Positions 52,897 through 61,034 of a DNA stretch of 64,000 bases are shown here, in pieces. The notes beneath the pieces were generated by a model. That model had not been told where the DNA came from, did not search any database, and was given only the letters and a program-made list of their open reading frames with translations. Position 1 is the first letter of the stretch. Every line of letters starts with the position of its first letter. This DNA comes from CAVXDY01 sp963760715 (GTDB lineage: Bacteria > Actinomycetota > Thermoleophilia > Miltoncostaeales > Miltoncostaeaceae): positions 558,001-622,000 of the forward strand of contig CAVXDY010000007.1 of NCBI GenBank assembly GCA_963760715.1, given 5' to 3'. The position numbers and the translations under genes were made by a program.

Positions 52897-53579
52897 AGCG
52901 CGTCGCCCTCCACCGTCGTGGTGCGGGCGAGGGAGGCCGCGATCTCCTCCACCAGGAGCCGGACGTGTCCCTGCACGGTGGCGGCCTCGCCGATCTGGCC
53001 CTGGGTCTCCAGATCGCCCACGCCGCGGCGCGCGGCCGCGCTGCGAGCGGCCCGGTCGAGCTGGAGGATGAGGCGCGAGAGATCCCGCTGCCGCTCCGCC
53101 ATCGCGGCGAGCACCTCGGGGCCGAGGCCGTCGGCCGCGGGGCCGAGCCGCCCCTCCAGCGCGAGAAGGAAGAGCCGGACCCAGCCTCCGATGCGCACGC
53201 GGCGCTCGAGCCCCTCGTCCAGCGAGGGGTCCGCGCCCGGGCTGGCCCCGAACTGGAGGTGCTCCTCCAGGGCGATGGCGCCCGCGCCGGTCGCGACGTG
53301 CTCGTCGTAGAGCGGCCGGGCCTCCTCGAACCAGTCGTGAAGATCCTCCGAGAGGCCCGCGATGGCGCCGCGCACGGGCTCGGCCGCCGTCGCCTCGAGC
53401 GCGCTCGCCGCGAAGCGCAGGTGCGCGCGGATGGCCGGATCGCCCGCCAGGGCGCCGTCCTCCTCGCCCTCGCCCTCCTCGGCCACCAGCTCGCGCAGCC
53501 GGTCCCCATGGCGGCGCATCCAGCCGAGGGCCTCGGCCGCATCGACCGGCCCCCCGGTGATCGGATCGTCGCTCGCCAC
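52893..53579 (-). CDS. Hypothetical soluble helical protein
   Basis: 228 aa from GTG 53579, which is preceded 6 nt upstream by TACTCT, a leaderless-type -10. Acidic helical sequence (RELVAEEGEGEEDGALAG, AERQRDLSRLILQLDRAARS). No membrane helix. No recognised family. Translationally coupled to the protease, so it may act with it. Confidence 0.6.
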   Translation of the reverse strand: MASDDPITGGPVDAAEALGWMRRHGDRLRELVAEEGEGEEDGALAGDPAIRAHLRFAASALEATAAEPVRGAIAGLSEDLHDWFEEARPLYDEHVATGAGAIALEEHLQFGASPGADPSLDEGLERRVRIGGWVRLFLLALEGRLGPAADGLGPEVLAAMAERQRDLSRLILQLDRAARSAAARRGVGDLETQGQIGEAATVQGHVRLLVEEIAASLARTTTVEGDAL

Positions 53580-53585
53580 CGGCGA

Positions 53586-53591
53586 AGAGTA
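53586..53591 (-). promoter_or_regulatory. Leaderless-type -10 element TACTCT
   Basis: TACTCT on the minus strand ends 6 nt before the GTG at 53579. Confidence 0.45.
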
Positions 53592-53608
53592 GTGGTGGGA
53601 CGGCGCCC

Positions 53609-54121
53609 CTACAGGGAATCGCCCTTGCGCCGGTTGCAGACGGCGCACAGGAGCTGGAGGTTCTCGGCGCTCGAGCCTCCCCCGAGGGCCACCGGGATGA
53701 CGTGGTCGAACTGGAGCAGCTCGTCGCTGCCGCACTCGGCGCAGCGGCCCTCGTCCCGCCGGAAGACCGTCCGGCGCACGTCCTCGGGGATCGCCGTCCG
53801 CCGCGGTCCGCCCGGCCCGGCGTCGGCGTGCATGGCGTCCTTGGCCCGCTCGATCCGCCGCCGCTGCCGCCGCTCACGCTCCAGGAGGAGCGCCATCACC
53901 TCGTCGGCGGCGAGCCCGTCGTCCTCCCAGAAGAAACGGTCCCGGAACATCCACCAGGTGCGGCGCTCCTCCACGGCGACGGGCACCGGGACCTCGCGCT
54001 GGTCACGCTCGATGGAGCGGTGGGCCGGCACGGAGATCGCGCCGAAGAGCCGCCGTCCGCTCACGAAGCGACGGCGCAGGAAGCCCTGCTCGTAGCGGGC
54101 ATGTGGGTCCTCGCGCAGCAC
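53609..54121 (-). CDS. HNH endonuclease family protein
   Basis: 170 aa. The C-terminal HNH domain is complete: CAECGSDELLQFDHVIPVAL (Cys pair, catalytic His), NLQLLCAVCNRRKG (Asn, second Cys pair). N-terminal 110 residues are basic and helical. Stand-alone HNH proteins of this size may be restriction-like or DNA-repair nucleases; there is no methylase or phage gene nearby. GTG 54121 is the only reasonable start. Confidence 0.87.
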   Translation of the reverse strand: MLREDPHARYEQGFLRRRFVSGRRLFGAISVPAHRSIERDQREVPVPVAVEERRTWWMFRDRFFWEDDGLAADEVMALLLERERRQRRRIERAKDAMHADAGPGGPRRTAIPEDVRRTVFRRDEGRCAECGSDELLQFDHVIPVALGGGSSAENLQLLCAVCNRRKGDSL

Positions 54122-54135
54122 GACGGCCCATCACG

Positions 54136-54303
54136 CTAGCCCCGGCGCCGGACGCCAGGCGAGCCCCCGGGCGGGGGCGTGCGCTCCATCAGGTCGGGCC
54201 GCGAGCCCGAGATCCCGAGCCACAGCAGGAACACGATCCCGCACGCGAGGAGCAGGCCGCCGATGGTCACGATCGCCACGATCACGTATCCGAGCGTCAT
54301 CAT
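54136..54303 (-). CDS. 55-aa single-pass membrane protein
   Basis: Short gene read from ATG 54303 to TAG at 54136: MMTLGYVIVAIVTIGGLLLA, then CGIVFLLWLGISGS, then RPDLMERTPPPGG and a basic end. The codon use is typical (GC-rich third positions), and TAGGCT lies 7 nt before the start on the minus strand. One membrane helix of about 28 residues. No family recognised. Confidence 0.7.
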   Translation of the reverse strand: MMTLGYVIVAIVTIGGLLLACGIVFLLWLGISGSRPDLMERTPPPGGSPGVRRRG

Positions 54304-54310
54304 GCCGCGC

Positions 54311-54320
54311 AGCCTACCCT
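54311..54320. promoter_or_regulatory. Two overlapping divergent leaderless -10 elements
   Basis: In AGCCTACCCT, TACCCT (54315-54320) ends 6 nt before GTG 54327 on the plus strand. AGCCTA (54311-54316) reads TAGGCT on the minus strand, 7 nt before ATG 54303. The two -10 boxes share two bases, so polymerase can occupy only one direction at a time. Confidence 0.6.
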
Positions 54321-54326
54321 TCGACC

Positions 54327-55127
54327 GTGTCCGCGACCCGCTCGGCCCCCCTCATCGGCATCTGCGCCGCGATGGAGCGCGCGCGCTGGTCGGTGTGGGA
54401 TCTCCCCGCCGCGCTCGTGCCGATGAACTACATCGAGCAGGTCCAGCGCGCCGGCGGGGTGGCGGTCCTGATCCCGCCGGACCCCTCCCTGGTGGACGAC
54501 CCCGGGCGCGTCCTCGACCGCATCGACGGCCTGATGCTGGTGGGCGGCCCCGACGTGGACGCCGCGCGCTACGGCGCCGCGCCGCACCCGGCCGCCGAGC
54601 CGCCCGTGCCGCTGCGTGACGCCGTCGAGATCGCCCTGATTCGGGGCGCCGGCGAGCGCGGGTTACCGGTGCTGGGAATCTGCCGGGGCATGCAGCTGAT
54701 CAACGTGGCCCGCGGCGGCACGATCCGGCAGCACCTTCCGGAGGAGCTCGGGGGCGACGAGCACCGGCGCATCCCGGGAAGCTTCGCCGGCAACGAGCAC
54801 CCCGTGCGGCTCGCCGAGGGCTCGCGCGCCGAGGGTGCGGCCGGGGCGGGCCGGCCGGTCACCTCCCATCACCACCAGGCCGTCGGGGACCTGGGCGAGG
54901 GCCTGCGCGTCACCGGCTGGCACGAGGGCGATGGAGTCGCCGAGGCGCTCGAGGGCGACGACGAGGCGTGGCTCGTGGGCGTGCAATGGCACCCGGAGGC
55001 CGACCCCGGGAGCCCGGTCATCGCCGCGCTGGTGGCGGCGGCGGACGAACGACGGCGAGAGGGCTGGGACCGAAGAGAAGGGGGCGACTCCTCGATCCCT
55101 GCCGCTCGCCCTGGCGAACGAAGCTGA
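54327..55127 (+). CDS. Gamma-glutamyl-gamma-aminobutyrate hydrolase-like class I glutamine amidotransferase (PuuD family)
   Basis: 266 aa. Peptidase C26 fold: GLMLVGGPDVDAARYG, the nucleophile Cys in LGICRGMQLINVARGG, and the catalytic His/Glu in VGVQWHPEADP. TSHHHQAV resembles the family TSxHHQ. Probably cleaves a gamma-glutamyl amide in polyamine or amino acid breakdown. No puu genes nearby. Leaderless-type promoter. Confidence 0.92.
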   Translation: MSATRSAPLIGICAAMERARWSVWDLPAALVPMNYIEQVQRAGGVAVLIPPDPSLVDDPGRVLDRIDGLMLVGGPDVDAARYGAAPHPAAEPPVPLRDAVEIALIRGAGERGLPVLGICRGMQLINVARGGTIRQHLPEELGGDEHRRIPGSFAGNEHPVRLAEGSRAEGAAGAGRPVTSHHHQAVGDLGEGLRVTGWHEGDGVAEALEGDDEAWLVGVQWHPEADPGSPVIAALVAAADERRREGWDRREGGDSSIPAARPGERS

Positions 55128-55290
55128 CCCGGTCGGCAGTGCACTCCACCCCGCTCGCACCCGGAGTCTCGACCGCGCCGCCCCCACGTTCCTTGGCCCT
55201 CGGTCCAGGGTGTGGGGGGGAGGTTTGCTCCACCGGGCGGGGCGCGCGGGTGGCCGCGCGGGCCGTCGACCGGCTTTCAGAGGACGCGTT

Positions 55291-56046
55291 CTAGGCGCAG
55301 GGAGCCGGTGGGCAGGGATTCGGCGGGCACGGGTCCGGCGGGCAGGGGTCGGGAGGGCAGGGGTCCGGGGGGCACGGGTCGGGTGGGCAGTCCGCCGACG
55401 TCGCGGGGGGTGGCTTCTCGGCGCCCGGGCTCCCGGAGCCGCCGGGCTCGGCGCCCTCGGACGGGGGGGGCGGGGTCGTGCCCGGATCCCCGGGCGACGT
55501 GGTGCCGGGCGGCGGCCGGCCGGGGTCCGGCGGCGGAGACACGGGCTCCGAGGTGGCGGGCGGGGGCGGCGCGATCGTCTCGGGCGGGGCGGCCGGGGTC
55601 GCGACGGGGGTGACGGGCACGGAGATCGGCACCCCGACGACGGGGATCCGCACGCCGGTCGGCGGTCGCGGCGCCCGGCGGGACCGGCGCCCGCGCGGCG
55701 CCGGCGGGGCGGGCTCGCCCGCCGGCGGGCCCGCCCGCAGGACGGCGGGCACCGTCTGGACGGGCCCGGCCCCGCCGGGCGCGCCGACGGCGCCGGCCGA
55801 GGCGATGGCGACGGTGCGCCCGCGTCCGCCCGGCGCGGCGCCGCGCGCCGAGGTGGCCGGCGGGCCGGGGCCCGGCGCCGGGGCCGGGGCGGCGCTGCCG
55901 CCCGGGCCGACGACGACGGTCAGTTCCCGCTGGTCCTTCGCGTCGGTGGTGACCAGGGACACCGACAGCGCCAGGAGCCCCCCGACGGCCACGAGTCCCA
56001 CGGCCACGCCCGCCATCGCCAGGCGGCGGCCGCCCGAGCCGATCAC
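55291..56046 (-). CDS. Membrane-anchored Pro-rich protein with C-terminal CPPDP repeats
   Basis: 251 aa from GTG 56046, overlapping the stop of the signalling protein. One N-terminal helix (LAMAGVAVGLVAVGGLLALS), then a long Pro/Ala/Gly-rich exported stretch, and finally about six tandem CPPDP-type pentads ending CPPAPCA. The Cys-rich tip could crosslink or bind metal. No recognised family. Coupling to the GGDEF/HD-GYP protein suggests a shared surface process such as adhesion. Confidence 0.65.
   Translation of the reverse strand: MIGSGGRRLAMAGVAVGLVAVGGLLALSVSLVTTDAKDQRELTVVVGPGGSAAPAPAPGPGPPATSARGAAPGGRGRTVAIASAGAVGAPGGAGPVQTVPAVLRAGPPAGEPAPPAPRGRRSRRAPRPPTGVRIPVVGVPISVPVTPVATPAAPPETIAPPPPATSEPVSPPPDPGRPPPGTTSPGDPGTTPPPPSEGAEPGGSGSPGAEKPPPATSADCPPDPCPPDPCPPDPCPPDPCPPNPCPPAPCA
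55294..55391 (-). repeat. 15-bp tandem repeat encoding CPPDP pentads
   Basis: About six in-frame copies of a 15-bp unit at the 3' end of the gene, with D, N and A variants at the fourth residue. Length is a multiple of 3, so copy-number change keeps the frame. Confidence 0.8.
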
Positions 56047-58424
56047 CCGCCGCCTCCGCGGATGGCGATGAGCGCCTCGACGGCCGGGGGCCAGAACTGG
56101 CTCCCGGAGCAGGCGCGGCATTCGGCGATCGCGCCGGCCGGGGTCGCGGGGCCGGCGGTGTAGGGGCGCTCGGACGTCATCACGTCCCAGGCGTCGGCCA
56201 GAGCCATGATCCGGGCGCCCTCGGGGATGTCTTCGGCCATCAGGCCCGCAGGATAGCCCCCGCCGCCCCAGCGCTCGTGGTGGCTCTTCACCCAGGACAC
56301 CTGCTCGGGGGTCAGCGCCTCGGCCACGATCCGCGCGCCGAGCTCCGCGTGCTCCTTGACCAGCTCGTATTCCTCGGCCGTGAGCCGGCCCGGTTTGAAG
56401 AGGATCGCGTCCGGCACGCCGATCTTCCCCACGTCGTGCACGAGGCCGGCGTCTCCCAGCAGCCGGCAGCGCTCCGGCGGCCACCCCAGGGCGTCGGCCA
56501 GCTCCTCGCAGAGCGCGGCGACGCGCTCGGAGTGGCGGCGCGTGGAGGGGTCCTTCGCGTCCACGACACGGGCCAGGAGGCGGATGCTGACCAGCGCCTG
56601 CTGGCGCTCGAGGCGCTCGGCCTGCTCCTGGGCCGACAGCGCCCGGGTGATCTCCGGGGAGTAGCGCATCACCACGTCGCGGCCGTGGTGCTTCGCCCAG
56701 TAGAGCGCGCCGTCGGCGAGCCGGTAGAGCGCGTCGGCGTCGGTGGCCTGGGAGATGTCGCACACCCCGGCGGACATCGTCATCCGGCCGACCGTGGGGA
56801 AGTGGGCGTCCGAGACGCCCCGGCGCACGCGCTCGGCGGCCTGGAGGGCCTCGTCGGCGTCGGCCTCGGGCAGGATCATGGCGAACTCCTCGCCGCCGAC
56901 CCGGGCCACCAGCTCGCCCGCCCGGGTCTCGGCCGCGAGAACGTGCGCGGCGTGCTGGAGCACCCGGTCGCCCACCTGGTGGCCGTGCACGTCGTTGACG
57001 CGCTTGAAGTGGTCGAGGTCCATCAGCACCAGCGCGAGGCCGCGCTTGCGGCGGCGGGCGCCCTCCACCTCGGCCCGCAGGCGCTCGTGGAAGGTGCGGT
57101 GGTTGGCGAGGCCGGTGAGCGGGTCGACCGCCGCGCGCTCCTCCGCGGCCGCCAGCGTCCGGCCCCGCTCCTCGTCGCGCTTGCGCCGCTCCGTGACGTC
57201 GCGGAAGGTGATCACGGCGCCGATCGTCTCCGCGTCCTCCACGATGGGGGTCGTGACGTGCTCGGCGACGATGGTGGATCCGTCGGGGCGGCCCAGGTCC
57301 TCCTCCCCGCCGCGCGGCTCGCCGCTCGCCAGGGCGGCGGCCAGCCACGGCAGGCCCAGCTCCTGGGCGGGCGTGCCCTCGAGATCCTCTCCCGATCGTC
57401 CCAGCATGCGCGCCGCGGCCGCGTTCACGAACGTCGCCCGGCCCTCGCGGTCCACGCCGATGATGCCGTCGCCGGCGGAGGCGAGGATCAGCTCGTGTCG
57501 CACGGTCAGGCGCCGCAGCGCGGCCTGCGCCTCCAGGCTCTCGGCCGACCGCGTGGCCGCCACGGCCAGCGCCGCGCGCTCGCGGTTGGCGGACTCCCAG
57601 AACAGCACGCCCACCACGCTCGCCAGGAGGAGGCCGCCGAGGGCGATCGTCAGGGGCATCGTGCTCGAGGTGCCGCCGGTGCCCGCCACCTCGACGGTCA
57701 GCCTGCGTCCCGCGGCGTCCACCACCCCGGGATCGCCCGCCCACGCGCCGCCGGGACTCCCGATCACGGCCGCGTCGCCGTCGGTCACCCGCAGGCGCGC
57801 CCCCCGGGGGAGGGTCGTGCCGAGCTCCGCGGTGAGCGCGTCGGCGTCGAGCGTCCCGGTCACGAAGCCGCGCAGCGCGGCCCGCCGGGCGGCCACGTCG
57901 GGGGTCGGCGCGCCCGAGGCGTAGACCGGCGCCACCAGGAACAGCTCCCGGGCGGCGCGCGGCGCCTCGACCGGGGTGGTCATGCGCGCGGCGCCGTCGT
58001 CGCGCGCCTGGGCGGCGGCCGACCGCACCTCGGGGAGTGAGAAGGGGTCCCGGCCGGGCCCGGAACCTCCTCTCGTCGTGACGACGGGGTCGGCGGCGGC
58101 CGAGGTGGCGCCCGCCGGCAACCGGCTCCACGTGAAGCCGGTCAGGGCGGGCTGGCGCGCGAGCGGCACGGCCGCGACGTGCTGGAACGCGGGGGTCGAG
58201 AGGCCGCCGGTCGCCTCGATCACGTTCCTCATCCCCTCGACGCTCGCGGTGGCGGCGTTGACCCTGCCCGCGAGCTCGTTCACCACGAGGGCCGTGACGT
58301 CGCGCCGGCGATTGCGCGCGTCGTCGCGCTCGGCGCCGACGGAGACGAACGTGGCCAGCGCCGTCGCGGCCAGGATCGCCGCGATCGTCCCGACTCCGAG
58401 CCATGTGAGGGGCCGCTGTCTCAC
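56043..58424 (-). CDS. CHASE-PAS-GGDEF-HD-GYP signalling protein
   Basis: 793 aa. Helix 1 (TWLGVGTIAAILAATALATF), an extracellular CHASE-like sensor (about 40-265), helix 2 (PLTIALGGLLLASVVGVLFW), PAS (about 305-420), GGDEF (about 440-590) with intact GGEEF in ARVGGEEFAMIL, and HD-GYP (about 600-790) with HDVGKIGVPD and HHERWGGGGYP. Both the c-di-GMP synthase motif and the HD-type phosphodiesterase motif look active, so it may make or degrade c-di-GMP depending on signal. GTG 58424 is preceded by GGAG. Confidence 0.93.
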   Translation of the reverse strand: MRQRPLTWLGVGTIAAILAATALATFVSVGAERDDARNRRRDVTALVVNELAGRVNAATASVEGMRNVIEATGGLSTPAFQHVAAVPLARQPALTGFTWSRLPAGATSAAADPVVTTRGGSGPGRDPFSLPEVRSAAAQARDDGAARMTTPVEAPRAARELFLVAPVYASGAPTPDVAARRAALRGFVTGTLDADALTAELGTTLPRGARLRVTDGDAAVIGSPGGAWAGDPGVVDAAGRRLTVEVAGTGGTSSTMPLTIALGGLLLASVVGVLFWESANRERAALAVAATRSAESLEAQAALRRLTVRHELILASAGDGIIGVDREGRATFVNAAAARMLGRSGEDLEGTPAQELGLPWLAAALASGEPRGGEEDLGRPDGSTIVAEHVTTPIVEDAETIGAVITFRDVTERRKRDEERGRTLAAAEERAAVDPLTGLANHRTFHERLRAEVEGARRRKRGLALVLMDLDHFKRVNDVHGHQVGDRVLQHAAHVLAAETRAGELVARVGGEEFAMILPEADADEALQAAERVRRGVSDAHFPTVGRMTMSAGVCDISQATDADALYRLADGALYWAKHHGRDVVMRYSPEITRALSAQEQAERLERQQALVSIRLLARVVDAKDPSTRRHSERVAALCEELADALGWPPERCRLLGDAGLVHDVGKIGVPDAILFKPGRLTAEEYELVKEHAELGARIVAEALTPEQVSWVKSHHERWGGGGYPAGLMAEDIPEGARIMALADAWDVMTSERPYTAGPATPAGAIAECRACSGSQFWPPAVEALIAIRGGGG

Positions 58425-58501
58425 CCGATCTCCGAAATATGGGCACAGAGCTGGGCGAGGGGGAGTCTGTCAGGCCCGGCGGCCACCTATCCTCCGCCGT
58501 C

Positions 58502-59188
58502 GTGCTCATCCTGCTGGACATCGACGGCACCCTCCTGCTCGGCAGCCCGCGGGCTCACACCGAGGCGCTCGTCGGGGCGATCGCCGACGTCCACGGCACA
58601 CCGCTGGGGATCGGGGACGTGGCGGCGATCCGGCCCGGGGGGCGCACCGACCAGGAGATCGTGCGCCTCGTGCTGAGCGCCGCCGGCGTGGGGCCGGCGG
58701 CGATCGACCGGGGAATGGCGGCGGTCGTGGCCCGTGCCGCCGCGCGGTATCCCGCAGCGCAGGCCGGCTCGCCGCCCCGGGCCGCGCCGGACGCCGCATC
58801 CGCCCTGGGCCGCCTCGCGCGGGCCGGGGTCACGCTCGCGCTGCTCACGGGCAACCTGGAGCCCATCGCGCGGGCGAAGATGGCGCAGGTGGGCCTCGGC
58901 GGCCTCTTCCCCGCGGACGAGGGCGCCTTCGGCTCCGACCACGAGCGGCGCGACGCCCTCGTGCCCGTCGCGATCGCCCGTGCCCGGGCCGCGTCCCGGT
59001 GCGCCGAGCCGGCCGTGGTGGTGGGCGACACGCCCCGCGACATCGCCTGCGCGCGCGCCGGGGGCGCCCTCTGCGTCGCGGTCACCACCGGTTCCCACGC
59101 CGCCGCCGAGCTCGGGGAGGCCGACGCCGTCGTGGACGGCCTCTCGGCCGCCGCCGACGTGATCCTGGGCTGGAAGGCCGAACTCTAG
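58502..59188 (+). CDS. HAD-family phosphatase
   Basis: 228 aa from GTG 58502, which follows TATCCT by 8 nt. HAD motifs: LLDIDGTLL (nucleophile Asp), LLTGN (motif II), GSDHERRD region and VVVGDTPRDIACARAGG (motif IV). Cap of the helical C1 type. Dephosphorylates a small metabolite such as phosphoglycolate; substrate unproven. Confidence 0.92.
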   Translation: MLILLDIDGTLLLGSPRAHTEALVGAIADVHGTPLGIGDVAAIRPGGRTDQEIVRLVLSAAGVGPAAIDRGMAAVVARAAARYPAAQAGSPPRAAPDAASALGRLARAGVTLALLTGNLEPIARAKMAQVGLGGLFPADEGAFGSDHERRDALVPVAIARARAASRCAEPAVVVGDTPRDIACARAGGALCVAVTTGSHAAAELGEADAVVDGLSAAADVILGWKAEL

Positions 59189-59192
59189 GACG

Positions 59193-59555
59193 CTACCGGT
59201 CGAGCGCGCGCCGGACGCGGTCGTAGAGCCGGGCCTCGCAGTCCGTCCGCCGCCGCAGCACCCGATCCACCGCCTGGCCGCCGATCCGCCCGGTCACCAC
59301 GATCCGCGATCCGGAGTCGCGGATCGGGGCGCACCGCTCGGAATCCGCTCCCTCGCGCAGCGCGGCGATGATGCCCGCGCAGGCGTCGTGGTCGGCGATC
59401 TCGCAATCCAGCCGGAGCACGAGGGCCCCGGCGTCCCCGGCGGCCAGCGAGACCTGCAGCCGGTTGGGCGGGATCGTGCTGGGGCCCTCGGGGCCCTCAC
59501 AGCCCGCGAGCCCACCCACCAGCACCGCCGCGGCCAACGCCCACGCGACCGGCAT
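59193..59555 (-). CDS. Lipoprotein resembling subtilisin inhibitor (SSI) fold
   Basis: 120 aa. Lipobox LAGC after VAWALAAAVLVGG. The mature part has the Cys spacing and order of SSI-type inhibitors: LVLRLDCEIADHDACAGIIA, ERCAPIRDSGSRIVVTG, RIGGQAVDRV, TDC. Resemblance is by eye; a reactive-site loop cannot be assigned. It lies 4 nt after the convergent HAD gene. Confidence 0.65.
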   Translation of the reverse strand: MPVAWALAAAVLVGGLAGCEGPEGPSTIPPNRLQVSLAAGDAGALVLRLDCEIADHDACAGIIAALREGADSERCAPIRDSGSRIVVTGRIGGQAVDRVLRRRTDCEARLYDRVRRALDR

Positions 59556-59575
59556 CGCACGGCGCCGCCCGGCCC

Positions 59576-60991
59576 TCAGGGCACCTCCCGGACCGCGAGG
59601 AAGCTCGTCTGGCCGGGCCCGGCCCCGGGGGGGCCGTAGGCCAGGACGACCACGTCGCGCGAGCTGAGCCCGGCGACCTCGCGGGCGCGGCTCAGCATCA
59701 GCGCGGCCAGCGCCTCGCCCGAGTGCGGCCGGGGGGGAAGGCGCCCCGAGACGACCCCCCACTCCAGGGCGAGCTGCCGTCGCACCCGCTCGTCCTCGGA
59801 GAGGGCGATCACCGGGCGCCGCGGCCGGTACTTGGCCGCGGCGCGCGCGGAGCCACCGCTGATGGTGGTCACGACGATCGCCGTGGCGTCCACCTGCTGG
59901 GCCAGGTGGACCGCCGACTGGATCACCGCCTCGGCCCGCCCCGAGGTCATCGAGCTGAGGGTCAGCGAGAGCAGCGCGCCGCTCTCGGCCTCGACCGCGA
60001 TCTCGTCCATGGCGGCGACGGCCTCGACGGGGTAGCGGCCCACCGTCGTCTCCGCCGACAGCATCAGCGCCGAGGTGCCGTCCAGGATCGCGTTCGCCAC
60101 GTCGGTGGCCTCGGCCCGGGTGGGCTCGGGCCGGTCGATCATCGACTCGAGCATCTGGGTGGCGGTGATCACCAGCTTCCCCTGGGCCCCGGCGGTGCGG
60201 ATGACGTGCTTCTGCATGGTGGGCACGCGCGCGACTCCGGCCTCCACGCCCAGGTCGCCGCGGGCCACCATCACCCCGTCCGAGACGTTGACGATCTCGT
60301 CGAGGGCCTCCACCGCCTCCACCTTCTCGATCTTGGCGATCACCCGGGGATCGCCCCCGAGGGCCGCGAGCGCCCCGCGCAGGCGGCGCACGTCCTGCCC
60401 CGAGCGCACGAACGACAGGGCCACGAAGTCGGCCTCCAGCTCGCAGGCCACCGCGAGGTCGGCCATGTCGCGCTCGCCCAGCGTGGGCAGCGGCGCCCGC
60501 ACGCGGGTCACGAAGATGCCCTTGCGCGGCGCGATCACGCCGGGGCGCTCGCAGCGCGCCCGCACCTCTCCGGTGCGCGGGTCCGCGGCCAGCACCGCGA
60601 ACCGCGGGGTGCCGTCGCCGATCACGATCTCCGAGCGGCCGGCGGTGACGGCGTCGGCGAGATCCGGCCAGCCGGCCGGGATCGCCCCGTCCGTGACGCG
60701 CTCCAGGGACGCGAAGACGATCTCCTCCCCCCGGGCGACGGGGCGCGGCTCCAGATCGGCGCCCAGGCGCGGCTTGGGCCCCGCCAGATCGACCAGGAGC
60801 GCCAGGGGGCGCCCGGCCCGGTCGGCCGCCTCGCGCAGCGCGTCCGCCCGCGCGCGCCACCGGTCGGCGTCGTCGTGGGCGCAGTTGATCCGCCCGCCGT
60901 CGATCCCCGCCGCGACCAGCTCGTCGATGCGCCCGGGCGGGTCCGTGCTGGGCCCGAGCGTGGCGATGATCTTCGTCCGGCGTGTGGACAC
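59576..60991 (-). CDS. pyk: Pyruvate kinase
   Basis: 471 aa from GTG 60991. TKIIATLGPSTDPPGRIDEL, VIAKIEKVEAVEALDEIV (catalytic Lys), VMVARGDLGVE (metal acid) and VITATQMLESMIDRPEPTRA are typical. The substrate/K+ segment reads GRINCAHDDAD where most enzymes have RLNFSHG, so the Ser before the His is Ala. DTKGPEIR is replaced by VDLAGPKPRLG. PEP + ADP to pyruvate + ATP is expected, but the changes near the active site could alter K+ dependence or kinetics. Confidence 0.9.
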   Translation of the reverse strand: MSTRRTKIIATLGPSTDPPGRIDELVAAGIDGGRINCAHDDADRWRARADALREAADRAGRPLALLVDLAGPKPRLGADLEPRPVARGEEIVFASLERVTDGAIPAGWPDLADAVTAGRSEIVIGDGTPRFAVLAADPRTGEVRARCERPGVIAPRKGIFVTRVRAPLPTLGERDMADLAVACELEADFVALSFVRSGQDVRRLRGALAALGGDPRVIAKIEKVEAVEALDEIVNVSDGVMVARGDLGVEAGVARVPTMQKHVIRTAGAQGKLVITATQMLESMIDRPEPTRAEATDVANAILDGTSALMLSAETTVGRYPVEAVAAMDEIAVEAESGALLSLTLSSMTSGRAEAVIQSAVHLAQQVDATAIVVTTISGGSARAAAKYRPRRPVIALSEDERVRRQLALEWGVVSGRLPPRPHSGEALAALMLSRAREVAGLSSRDVVVLAYGPPGAGPGQTSFLAVREVP

Positions 60992-61034
60992 GGTGGGACC
61001 GTGCCACAAACGCGCGCCGGTAGCCTCGTGGGCG

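Noticed and set aside
53609..54121. HNH protein as part of a mobile intron or phage
   Set aside because: No intron boundaries, phage genes, transposase or repeats surround it; base composition matches its neighbours.
55128..55290. Possible small gene or element in the gap after the GATase gene
   Set aside because: No convincing ORF, ribosome site or strong hairpin was seen in these 163 bases.
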